From an uncultured bacterium (GTDB taxonomy: Bacteria; Bacillota_I; Bacilli_A; RF39; UBA660), in assembly GCA_959020415.1 (NCBI GenBank), contig CAUERX010000015.1, positions 1-33,525 of the forward strand: a stretch of DNA of 33,525 bases, in the 5' to 3' direction. Under the pieces are notes generated by a model. That model saw only the letters and a list, made by a program, of their open reading frames with translations, searched no databases and had not been told where the DNA came from. Numbering within the stretch: the first letter of the stretch is position 1; the number at the start of each line of letters is the position of its first letter. The translations under genes were made by a program, and so were the position numbers. Positions 22,895-30,795 of the stretch are shown here, piece by piece.

Positions 22895-24413
22895 TTATAA
22901 ATAAATATAGAAAAAGATAAAAATGGATTTACCTTAACAGAAATACTTGGAGTTTTAGTTATACTAGGACTATTATTGTTACTAATAGTCCCTTCGATTT
23001 TAAACAAAGTAAGGGTTAACGAAAAAGAAATAAAAAAAACAGGAAAATATGATAAAAGATTCAACAAACATATACATGGGCCAAGATAAAGATACTTATC
23101 CCAATACTAAAGGCCACGTAATTGTATTGCTATCCAAATACTAATTGACAATGGTAAAGTAGATAATAACTTAAAAGATGCAATCTTTAAAGAATTAGAC
23201 TTTAAAAAAATCAGTTGAGGTAACAATTGGAAAAAATGGGAACAGGAGTTTTAAAGTAGTTAATGCGTGCAACGAAATTAAATATAAAAACATTACCTTT
23301 GAAGTAGGGCCAAAAGATAATAGCCAATGAACGCAATATAAATATGTTAAAATTATTTATCCAGATATGAGCGAAATTTATGCCATGAATATGGCATTGA
23401 TAATGGTAAAATCCGGAAAGCCGTTGTAGGTGATACTAAAATTACCGAAAATTTTAATGTTAATGGTAAAGTTATGGCTTGAATGAAAGGTCGTACAGTT
23501 ATTAAAGGAGAGTATCCAGTAAAAAAATAGATAGAACAGCTCCAATAATTACAGGCATTTCCGGAGTCCAGCCTTTTGGACTAATAATAATATAACACTA
23601 ACTATTAATGGGACTAAAGATACGGAGTCAGGCTAAACGTTTCGGCTTATAGCTTTGATGGTGGCTCAACATGGCAAACCAGCAATAGTAAGATATATAG
23701 TGCTAACCTTAATAATATCATTATTAAGGTAAGAAATACTTTAGGTAATACTTATACACACTCGAGCATTAACATTACCAAAATAGATAAAACTAAACCT
23801 TCGTGTAACTGGGGTAGAGAAAGCACTACTTAGACAAAACAGAGGGGAACGATAGTTGTTAAAGGAACAGACAGACAAAGTGGAATTTTCGAGCCAAAAC
23901 CTGGACTTATTCAACAACTACCAAAACAGCCTTTTTGACCTATACAATAAAAGACAATACCGGAAATGAACAAGTGTTTTATAAAACAGCTAACATTTAT
24001 GTAGATAAAACTCTGCCATACTGTATAAATTCTGGCGTGCAACAAGGCGGTGGGTCAGTTTTTAGCAGATCATGGGGTGCTATGTTATTTACCCAAACTT
24101 TAGATTCGGATAGTGGCATTGCCAAAAACGGTGCATGGTTAAAACGTTGCTATGGCGAGATTGATAGAACAATGACAATATAGAGAGCTGGGGAAACGTT
24201 TGTATAGTCGATAATATTTCACGCTTTCTTTCCGAACAGCAGTCTGGAAATTCAGTAAGCGAATATATGTCTGGTCCCAATGCTGGCTATCATAGGCAAA
24301 ATGCTCATTATGGTGTTGTAAACTTCCAATTTAAATTTTACGATAGAGCAGGTAATTCTGTGACATGTGGAAAACAAACAATTGGGTATCATTTTTATAA
24401 TGGTAATTGTTAA
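22895..24413 (+). pseudogene. Type IV prepilin-like protein with Ig-like repeats, degraded
   Basis: Near 22918 the frame gives KNGFTLTEILGVLVILGL then LLLLIVPSILNKV, the prepilin cleavage/methylation motif (G-F-T-L-x-E) and hydrophobic stem. Pilin-like body fragments follow (DNGKVDNNLKDAIFKEL, VTIGKNGNRSFKVVNACNEIKY, VKIIYPDMSEIYAMN), then surface-type repeats around NITLTINGTKDTESG, DKTKPSCNW, TIKDNTGNEQVFYKTANIYV then DKTLPYC, and the end DRAGNSVTCGKQTIGYHF with a stop at 24411. Many stops and frame changes; the longest open piece (23935-24183, 82 codons) is an internal fragment, not a gene. TTGACA at 22838 may be the old -35. Non-functional. A hairpin terminator follows at 24452. Confidence 0.8.
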
Positions 24414-24451
24414 TAACTAAAACAACTGAAAATGCATCTTTATACTTATTT

Positions 24452-24477
24452 GAGGACATTAAGCAGTCCTCTTTTAT
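24452..24477 (+). terminator. Terminator after the prepilin pseudogene
   Basis: GAGGAC and GTCCTC arms around an eight-base loop, then TTTTATT. Confidence 0.7.
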
Positions 24478-24521
24478 TACGAAATAATTCACTTAGAAAT
24501 TTCTAAAAATATAAAAATCAT

Positions 24522-24550
24522 TTCAAATATAGAAGCAAATATGTTATAAT
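24522..24550 (+). promoter_or_regulatory. Promoter of cdaA
   Basis: TTCAAA, 17 bases, TATAAT with extended TGT before it (TGTTATAAT at 24542-24550). Confidence 0.65.
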
Positions 24551-24578
24551 TGGTATAGCTTAAAAATTGGAGGTAAAT

Positions 24579-25397
24579 ATGACAGTAGATTCACTCATAG
24601 AACTTTTTAAAAAAATATTAGATATTCTCCTAGTTTGGGGATTATTATATTTTGTTTTAAAAAGTCTACGTAAAAATGTAAAAATGGTATTATTGTTTAA
24701 AGGTGTTTTAATAATTGTTATTGTTAAAATACTTTCAGACTTTTTGGATTTAGTAACAATTGGTTACTTAATCGACTATGTAATAGAATGGGCTCCACTA
24801 GCCCTCATCATCATTTTCCAACCGGAAATTAGAGATGCTTTAGAACATCTTGGTCACACTAAGTTACTGGGCCGTCACAAAACACTTTCGTTAGGCGAAA
24901 GAGAAAAGACTGTTCATGAAATCGTGACATCAGTTGATAACTTAAGAAGACAAAAAATGGGTGCTTTAATCGTTGTTGAAAGAGATGATAGCTTAGCTAA
25001 TTATATCAATAATGCACAAAGAATATATGCCGAGGTTACTAATCCATTATTAACTGCTGTTTTCTTTGTTAATAATCCATTACACGATGGTGGTGTAATT
25101 ATTCAAGGTGATCAAATTGCCTGTGCTAATGCTGTATTCCCAACTAGTGACAGTCTTAATATTAGTAAGCGTTTAGGCACTAGACACCGTGCTGCTTTAG
25201 GTATTTCTGAGCAGACTGACTGTTTAGCAATTGTATTATCAGAAGAAACTGGCCGCATCTCTTTAGCAGTCGGTGGAATTTTATTATATAACCTTTCAAT
25301 AGATGAATTGAAAATTCGTTTATTAGAAGGCCTTTCACCATCAAAAAAACTCTTTGTAGGTGATAAAGAGGAGGTGAATAGCCATGAAGAAAACTAA
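24579..25397 (+). CDS. cdaA: Diadenylate cyclase CdaA
   Basis: 272 residues. Makes cyclic di-AMP from two ATP; the messenger controls potassium and osmolyte balance. Three N-terminal membrane helices (about 8-27, 36-55, 60-80), then the DAC domain. Active-site motifs: H169-D170-G171-G172 (family consensus DGA) and R202-H-R204 in GTRHRAALGIS; the SEETG segment also matches. The Ala to Gly change in DGA is conservative. ATG 24579 has TTGGAGG upstream; an earlier in-frame TTG at 24567 lies within that site. The end overlaps cdaR by 14 bases. In most Firmicutes glmM follows cdaR; here it does not. Confidence 0.95.
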   Translation: MTVDSLIELFKKILDILLVWGLLYFVLKSLRKNVKMVLLFKGVLIIVIVKILSDFLDLVTIGYLIDYVIEWAPLALIIIFQPEIRDALEHLGHTKLLGRHKTLSLGEREKTVHEIVTSVDNLRRQKMGALIVVERDDSLANYINNAQRIYAEVTNPLLTAVFFVNNPLHDGGVIIQGDQIACANAVFPTSDSLNISKRLGTRHRAALGISEQTDCLAIVLSEETGRISLAVGGILLYNLSIDELKIRLLEGLSPSKKLFVGDKEEVNSHEEN

Positions 25398-26748
25398 AAA
25401 GAAAAATGTTTTCCAAAAGTTCGCTAACTTTATCGACAAAAAAGTAGTTGTACCAATTACTAAATTAATTGTGGCTATTGGTAAAGGCTTAGGTCGTTCA
25501 GAAAAGACTATTGAAACTTGGTTATCAAAACCTAACACATTATTATTTGTTTCATTGTTCATAGCTGTTTTAGTTTTTGTTGTAATTGATCAAAAGATTA
25601 TTGTCTTTACTAACCAAACGGCAGAAGTTATAAAAGATCAGCAAATCGAAGCAACATATAATGAAGAAGCTTATGTTGTCGAAGGGTTACCAGAAAAAGT
25701 AGACATTACTTTAATGGGAAGTCGTTCAGACTTATTTATCGCCAAACAATCAACATCTTCTAAAGTTACTGTTGACTTATCAGGATTAAAGCCTGGAACT
25801 CATAAGGTAAATATTGAATATAGTCAGCCACTTAGCTCAATTAGCTATAGTGTTAACCCATCAGTAGCGACAGTAAATATTTATTCTAAAGTCTCAGATA
25901 CTAAAACTTTAACTACTGATATTCTAAATCAAGATAATCTCGACGATAAACTAGTTATTAATAGTGTCACTCCAGAAATTGATCAGGTAGTTATTAAAGG
26001 AACTGATGATAAGAATGCAGTTAATAGTTTAACTAAAGTTGCCAATGTTAAAGCTTTAGTAGATATTAATAATCTAGCAAAACAAGAAGAAGGAACAACA
26101 ACAATTAAAGATGTTCCATTAAAAGCTTATGATAAAGATGGAAATATTCTAGATGTAGAAATAGTTCCAGCTAAAATTAATGTCGACTTAGATATTGCTT
26201 CTCCAAGTAAAGAAGTACCTATTAAAGTTATTCCAAAAGGTGACATTGGATTTGGTAAAGCTATTAGTAATATCGAAATGAGCCAATCTAACGTTACTGT
26301 ATATGGTAAAAAATCAACATTAGATGATTTAGAGTATATTCCAGTTGAAGTTGACGTTAGTGGTTTAAAAGAAGATAAAGAATATAAATTAGATTTAACA
26401 AAACCAAAAGGTGTTAGAACAATGTCTGTTAATAATGTAACTTTAAAATTCACTTTAGGAGTTTCAAACGATAAAGATATTAGTGATGTTAATATCGACG
26501 TTCGTAATTTGAATGATAATTACAGCGTTCAAGGTTTAAGTGAAAATGATATCAAAGTAACTGTTAACGTAAAAGGTGTATCTTCAGTTCTCAAAAATTT
26601 AGAACCTGATGATATTACTGCATATATTGATCTTAAAGATTATAAACCAGGAGAATATGAAATCCCAGTTAAAGTTGAAGGCACGGATTCAAGAGTCCAA
26701 TATGTTTCTAAAACCAAAAAGGTAAAAATTAGAATTGTTGAAAAATAG
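25384..26748 (+). CDS. cdaR: CdaA regulatory protein CdaR (YbbR-domain protein)
   Basis: 454 residues. An N-terminal basic cytoplasmic stretch (1-53), one membrane helix (about 54-70, LLFVSLFIAVLVFVVID), then four extracytoplasmic YbbR repeats of about 80-90 residues (starting near 75, 165, 255 and 345) with recurrent phrases such as VDLSGLKPGTHKVNI, VEVDVSGLKEDKEYKLDL and AYIDLKDYKPGEYEIPV. Known CdaR proteins bind CdaA and modulate its activity. GAGGAGGTG lies before the start, and translation is coupled to cdaA. Ends at terminator 26742. Confidence 0.93.
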   Translation: MKKTKKKNVFQKFANFIDKKVVVPITKLIVAIGKGLGRSEKTIETWLSKPNTLLFVSLFIAVLVFVVIDQKIIVFTNQTAEVIKDQQIEATYNEEAYVVEGLPEKVDITLMGSRSDLFIAKQSTSSKVTVDLSGLKPGTHKVNIEYSQPLSSISYSVNPSVATVNIYSKVSDTKTLTTDILNQDNLDDKLVINSVTPEIDQVVIKGTDDKNAVNSLTKVANVKALVDINNLAKQEEGTTTIKDVPLKAYDKDGNILDVEIVPAKINVDLDIASPSKEVPIKVIPKGDIGFGKAISNIEMSQSNVTVYGKKSTLDDLEYIPVEVDVSGLKEDKEYKLDLTKPKGVRTMSVNNVTLKFTLGVSNDKDISDVNIDVRNLNDNYSVQGLSENDIKVTVNVKGVSSVLKNLEPDDITAYIDLKDYKPGEYEIPVKVEGTDSRVQYVSKTKKVKIRIVEK

Positions 26749-26766
26749 AGTTTAAACTCTATTTTT
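26742..26766 (+). terminator. Rho-independent terminator of cdaA-cdaR
   Basis: AAAATAGAGTTT and AAACTCTATTTT arms forming a full palindrome, followed by T. Confidence 0.85.
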
Positions 26767-26803
26767 TAATTCATAAATGTTAAATGATAAAGCATAAAAC
26801 TAC

Positions 26804-26832
26804 TTGACATTAACTTCTAAAAAGTCTAATAT
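26804..26832 (+). promoter_or_regulatory. Promoter of the DUF308 gene at 26860
   Basis: TTGACA, 17 bases, TAATAT. Confidence 0.75.
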
Positions 26833-26859
26833 ATAAGTATAAAAGAATAGGAGGAAATT

Positions 26860-27405
26860 ATGGAATTTATTAAAGAAATAAAATCAACTTTATTTATTAT
26901 TGCTGGTTTTTATATTATTGTCGGTTTAATTATGCTTTTAGCACCAGTATTTGTTACCAATTCAATTTGCTATTTCATTGGTACTCTATGTTTAATTCTT
27001 GGCGGATTAGCAATTTATACCTATATTAGTTCACAAGTTTATGGACCACTTGCTTATGGAATCCTTGTTATTGCAATTATATTCATAGTTTTAGGAGTAT
27101 TCATTGTTTCAAACCCTAAAGCGTTTGCTTCATTCATTCCAATGATTATGGGGATAATATTGGCCGTTGATGCTTTTACAAAAATGCAATCAGCCGCTAG
27201 TTTAAAAAGATACAATTATGATAAATGGTGGACTGTTTTAGTTGCAGCTTTCATTATATTTGCTTTAGCAATATTACTAATCTTTAATCCGTTTGGAACA
27301 CTTACAATTTTCATTAGAGTTTTAGGAGCCTTTCTTATTTTAGATGGTATCTCTAATGTTCTAACCGCTGTAAGTTATGCAAAAATAGAAAAATCTATCA
27401 ATTAA
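26860..27405 (+). CDS. DUF308/HdeD-like membrane protein
   Basis: 181 residues, six membrane helices in pairs with short loops; segments IIAGFYIIVGLIMLLAPVF, IMGIILAVDAFTKMQSAASL and GAFLILDGISNVLTAV follow the HdeD/DUF308 repeat pattern. GGAGG before the start. It has its own promoter after the cdaR terminator, so it is independent of the c-di-AMP operon. Third DUF308 member in the window. Function unknown; the E. coli relative is linked to acid stress. Confidence 0.85.
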   Translation: MEFIKEIKSTLFIIAGFYIIVGLIMLLAPVFVTNSICYFIGTLCLILGGLAIYTYISSQVYGPLAYGILVIAIIFIVLGVFIVSNPKAFASFIPMIMGIILAVDAFTKMQSAASLKRYNYDKWWTVLVAAFIIFALAILLIFNPFGTLTIFIRVLGAFLILDGISNVLTAVSYAKIEKSIN

Positions 27406-27417
27406 GATAGATTTTTT
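27390..27417. terminator. Terminator between convergent genes
   Basis: AAAATCTATC and GATAGATTTT arms around AATTAA, with A- and T-runs on either side. Confidence 0.85.
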
Positions 27418-28364
27418 TAGTTCATTAATGCGTAAGTATAATAACTTATAAAACATAAAACCATGAAAACACCTTCAATTTTAGTAATTTTTCGATCACT
27501 TCTTGCAAACATATATAATACTAAAGAGGAGGCTAGTACAAATAACATATCAATAAAATTAAAACCAACAATCTCTAATCCACCAAATATTGCAATTGGC
27601 AAACCTAATACAATACATATATTGAATATGTTAGTTCCTATAATATTTCCAACAGCAATATCAAACTCGCCTTTTTTTGCCGAAGACACGGTCATTACTA
27701 GTTCTGGTAAGCTTGTTCCAATAACAATTGTACACAAAGTAATAATCTTTTGACTTATACCGAAATTTTCAGCAATAACTATTGCATTGTTGACAATTAA
27801 ATCACTGCTGAAAGCAATAACTGCGATTGCCACGATAATTAATATAATACTCATTCCTGTCCCATATTTTGTTTCCGACGATCCCTCATTTCTATTCCTT
27901 GAACGAATTGCCTTCAATAAATATAATATAAATAGAGAAAACAAAATCATTAGAATAACGCCATCAGCTCTAGTCAAAATATCAGGGATTTTTGGAACAA
28001 ACATGCTGTCTGAAACTAAAACAAAAAATCCTAAAGTTATAAGAACTAAAATTGGTAATTCCTTTTTAATAGTTACATGCTTAATTTGGATAGGATTGAT
28101 AAAAGCTGCAATTCCAATTATTAAAAATACGTTAACAATACAACTTCCTACAACGTTAGCCAAAGCCATATTACCATTGCCGCTGGAAACACTATTAAAT
28201 GAAATAGCAATTTCAGGAGCGCAAGTTCCAAATGCTACAATCGTTAGGGAAATAAGCATTTTAGAAACACCAAATTTTAAGGCAATACTACTAGAGGCGT
28301 CAATTAATACATCGCTAGCTTTAATAATGAGAAAAAATCCAACGATTAATAATACATACTCCAT
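27417..28364 (-). CDS. Sodium/calcium exchanger family protein (CaxA/YrbG type)
   Basis: 315 residues with about ten membrane helices in two inverted halves. Alpha-1 repeat: TIVAFGTCAPEIAISF (GTCAPE, residues 46-51) and N-VVGSCIVNV (73-78). Alpha-2 repeat: TIVIGTSLPELVMTVSS and GNIIGTNIFN. These line the ion path and hold the conserved acidic residues E51 and its partner. In the first half GTSAPE has Cys for Ser and GSNIFN has Cys for Asn, while the second half is canonical. Exports Ca2+ or another cation in exchange for Na+ or H+. AAAAGGAGTG precedes the start. Confidence 0.92.
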   Translation of the reverse strand: MEYVLLIVGFFLIIKASDVLIDASSSIALKFGVSKMLISLTIVAFGTCAPEIAISFNSVSSGNGNMALANVVGSCIVNVFLIIGIAAFINPIQIKHVTIKKELPILVLITLGFFVLVSDSMFVPKIPDILTRADGVILMILFSLFILYLLKAIRSRNRNEGSSETKYGTGMSIILIIVAIAVIAFSSDLIVNNAIVIAENFGISQKIITLCTIVIGTSLPELVMTVSSAKKGEFDIAVGNIIGTNIFNICIVLGLPIAIFGGLEIVGFNFIDMLFVLASSLVLYMFARSDRKITKIEGVFMVLCFISYYTYALMN

Positions 28365-28451
28365 AAAACACTCCTTTTTTGTATTTTAACATATAAAATA
28401 AAACCTTTAAAATGTTTTTAAGATAAATTTAAAGAAAAATGTAAACATAAA

Positions 28452-28478
28452 ATCCCTGTTTCTTTTAGAATCAGGGAT
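28452..28478 (-). terminator. Terminator of the DUF378 gene
   Basis: ATCCCTG and CAGGGAT arms with a 13-base loop; on the minus strand a T-rich stretch follows. Confidence 0.6.
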
Positions 28479-28483
28479 ATTTA

Positions 28484-28681
28484 TTATTTTGCTTCAATGT
28501 GATTGAACAAAATACCAATATTAATTAAGCCAGTAATACCAACTAAGATATAAACAATCTTTGAAAAAACACTAACGCCAAAAATTGTTTCAACAAGGTT
28601 AAAATCGAATAAACCGATTAATCCCCAGTTGATAGCACCAATAATTGTTATTACTAAACATACTTTTTGAAAAACTTCCAT
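28484..28681 (-). CDS. DUF378 family small membrane protein
   Basis: 65 residues with two membrane helices (about 6-24 and 42-60). The phrase INWGLIGLFDFNLVETIFG is the hallmark of the DUF378/YuzA family, found in many bacteria with unknown function. The start at 28681 is chosen because AAGGAG stands just upstream; the ATG ten codons earlier has no such site and would add a polar tail unlike the family. Single gene with its own terminator. Confidence 0.88.
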   Translation of the reverse strand: MEVFQKVCLVITIIGAINWGLIGLFDFNLVETIFGVSVFSKIVYILVGITGLINIGILFNHIEAK

Positions 28682-28794
28682 AAACTGCTCCTTCCCTTTT
28701 ACTATTATCATGAACTAAAAAAACAAAAAATATTCATCATAATTTAAAAAACACATCCATATACTTTAAATGAAATTGAATATGAGGTGAAAAA

Positions 28795-29787
28795 ATGAAA
28801 AAAATTTGTTTAGTTTTATTTACGTGTTTATTATTAGTAGGTTGTGGGAACTATAGTAGTAAGGATGCTGCTAAAGATTTAGAAAAGAAGATTAATAATT
28901 TGAAAGGTTACAATTTATCCGGTCAGCTAGAAATAACGAACAATGATGATGTTTATAAATATGATGTTGAAGCATCGTATGCCAAGGACGATAAATTTAG
29001 AGTATCGTTAAAAAATCAAACTAACAACCATGAACAAATCATTTTAAAAAATAGTGAAGGTGTTTACGTTCTAACTCCTAGTTTGAATAAGAGTTTTAAA
29101 TTCCAAAGCGATTGGCCATACAACAATTCACAAACTTATTTATTGCAAACATTACTAAGTGACATCCAAAATGATAGTAAAAAGACTTTTAAGACAACTA
29201 AAGATCGTTATATCTTTACAACAACAGTAAACTATCCAAATAATTCAGATTTAGTTAAACAAAATATATATTTTGATAAAAAATTAAATCCGAAAAAAGT
29301 AGAAGTAATGAATAAAAAAGGCGATGTATTAATACGCATGACATTCAAAAAAGTTGATTTTAAAGCTGAATTCAAAGATAAATATTTTGAGCTAGAAGAA
29401 AATATGAAAGCAGCTAAAACTGACGATACAACTAAGACTGTAAGTAAAATTGATTCAGATACTTATCCAATGTACGTTCCAGAGAATACAAAATTAGCTA
29501 GTAAAGATACTGTAGATTTAGAACAAGGGCAAAGAGTTATTATGACCTTTGAAGGTGACAATCCATTTATGTTTGTTCAACAAACTGCCAGTACAACTGA
29601 TGATTTAGCTATTGTTTCCGTTTATGGTGAACCATACCAATTAGCAACCAGTGTTGCTGCCGTTTCAGATAACATGATTTCTTGGGTTTCAAATGGTGTC
29701 GAATATTATATCGTTTCAGATAACATGAGTGAAACAGATTTAGTTAATGTCGCTAGCTCAGTAACAACAATGCCAGTAAGCAAATAA
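28795..29787 (+). CDS. LolA-like lipoprotein
   Basis: 330 residues. Lipoprotein signal MKKICLVLFTCLLLVGC with lipobox LVGC, lipidated Cys at residue 17. Residues about 25-205 fit the LolA/YdcC/GerS-like fold: KKINNLKGYNLSGQLEI, ILKNSEGVYVLTPSLNKSFKFQSDWPYNNS, then NIYFDKKLNPKKVEVMNKKG. A second domain (220-330), with MYVPENTKLASKDTVDLEQG and related strands, resembles the C-terminal DUF4367-like part of such proteins. GAGGTGA precedes the ATG. In spore formers relatives act in spore wall or germination; here the role is unknown. Confidence 0.85.
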   Translation: MKKICLVLFTCLLLVGCGNYSSKDAAKDLEKKINNLKGYNLSGQLEITNNDDVYKYDVEASYAKDDKFRVSLKNQTNNHEQIILKNSEGVYVLTPSLNKSFKFQSDWPYNNSQTYLLQTLLSDIQNDSKKTFKTTKDRYIFTTTVNYPNNSDLVKQNIYFDKKLNPKKVEVMNKKGDVLIRMTFKKVDFKAEFKDKYFELEENMKAAKTDDTTKTVSKIDSDTYPMYVPENTKLASKDTVDLEQGQRVIMTFEGDNPFMFVQQTASTTDDLAIVSVYGEPYQLATSVAAVSDNMISWVSNGVEYYIVSDNMSETDLVNVASSVTTMPVSK

Positions 29788-29811
29788 AAGGTTTAAATTT
29801 TTAGGGAAATG

Positions 29812-29820
29812 TGCTATAAT
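29812..29820 (+). promoter_or_regulatory. Extended -10 promoter
   Basis: TGCTATAAT, 18 bases before the start at 29839; TTTAAA at 29792 is a weak -35. Confidence 0.65.
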
Positions 29821-29838
29821 GGTACCCGGGTGATATAA

Positions 29839-30666
29839 ATGGCAAAGAAGGAAACTTCTAATAACAAGAATAAAAAGACAACAGGCCAAGATAGTGAAAA
29901 GATAAAACAAACTAAGAAAACTTCTTCGGCTACCAAAAATAAAAGCACATCAGATGTTAAAAAAGCAACTGCAAAAAATGCAAATTCAAAAAATACAACT
30001 TCAAAAAACACTAAGTCAAAGCAAGTAAAAGAAAATGAAAAAACTAAAGAATTAAAACCTGTAATTGCTGAAGCTAAAAAAAGTGTTAAAGAAGGAAAGG
30101 TATCAAAAGAAGATACAGCCAAAAAGAAAAAGCACGAGAGCGAATCAGCTAAAGTCGAAAAACAACTAAGATCTCGCGTTAGCAGTAATGATGAAATGTC
30201 TAGATTATTTAAGATTGTTTTAATTGTTACGGCTATCTTTGTTGTTTTCTACGGCGTAACTTTATTAGTAACTAAACAAGCAGATGAACAGACTAATAAT
30301 ACAACTAATGAAGAAAATCCAAAAACTACAGAAATTCAATATGATAATATTATGATTGGCACTATGCTTAACCATGGAGGTACTTATTACGTTTTAATTG
30401 AGCAAGCTGATGACATTAGAAGCGCTGAATATACATCTTTAATAGATACAATTAAAAGTGCTGATGACGCGCCAACAATTTATAAAGCTAATTTAACTGA
30501 TTCTTTCAATAAAGATTATTTAGCAAAAGAAGAAAATTATTATGTAGAAAACATTGCTGATTTTAGAGTAACAGGAACAACCTTGGTTAAAGTTGAAAAT
30601 GGTAAAATAAATTCTGTATTTGATAATTATGATGCTATTAAAAATAAATTAAAAGAGTTAGCCTAA
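29839..30666 (+). CDS. Membrane-anchored protein with lysine-rich cytoplasmic tail
   Basis: 275 residues, not recognised. Residues 1-120 are low-complexity, rich in Lys, Thr, Ser and Asn (repeats like SKNTTSKNTKSK), strongly basic and probably disordered in the cytoplasm, where they could bind nucleic acid or acidic partners. One membrane helix (124-145), then a 130-residue extracytoplasmic domain with mixed strands and helices (IMIGTMLNHGGTYYVLIEQADD, NYYVENIADFRVTGTTLVKVENGK) that faintly resembles a thioredoxin-like fold without cysteines. RBS GGGTGAT. Monocistronic with a UUCG-loop terminator. Confidence 0.75.
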   Translation: MAKKETSNNKNKKTTGQDSEKIKQTKKTSSATKNKSTSDVKKATAKNANSKNTTSKNTKSKQVKENEKTKELKPVIAEAKKSVKEGKVSKEDTAKKKKHESESAKVEKQLRSRVSSNDEMSRLFKIVLIVTAIFVVFYGVTLLVTKQADEQTNNTTNEENPKTTEIQYDNIMIGTMLNHGGTYYVLIEQADDIRSAEYTSLIDTIKSADDAPTIYKANLTDSFNKDYLAKEENYYVENIADFRVTGTTLVKVENGKINSVFDNYDAIKNKLKELA

Positions 30667-30682
30667 TAATGTCAAATTAATT

Positions 30683-30706
30683 AAGATACTTCGGTATCTT
30701 TTTAAT
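30683..30706 (+). terminator. Rho-independent terminator with UUCG loop
   Basis: AAGATAC and GTATCTT arms closing a TTCG tetraloop, then a T-run. Confidence 0.9.
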
Positions 30707-30731
30707 TTTTTGCACCTATATTTATTATGTG

Positions 30732-30740
30732 TGATATACT
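30732..30740 (+). promoter_or_regulatory. Extended -10 promoter of the S41 protease gene
   Basis: TGATATACT (TGnTATACT); a TTGCAC at 30710 is 19 bases upstream of the hexamer. Confidence 0.55.
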
Positions 30741-30795
30741 GTAAATGTATGAGCTGAAAAATCAATAAGCAAAAAAAGTTTGAAGGAGGTGTTTT

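Noticed and set aside
23935..24183. 82-codon open frame as a separate gene
   Set aside because: It is an undamaged internal piece of the prepilin-like pseudogene; no start signal, and homologous repeats continue on both sides in other frames.
27463..28389. Long plus-strand open frames opposite the cation exchanger
   Set aside because: Antisense shadows of a clear membrane-protein gene; no ribosome-binding sites and low-complexity translation.
29814..30122. Minus-strand Phe/Val-rich frame
   Set aside because: Mirror of the lysine-rich coding stretch of the gene at 29839.
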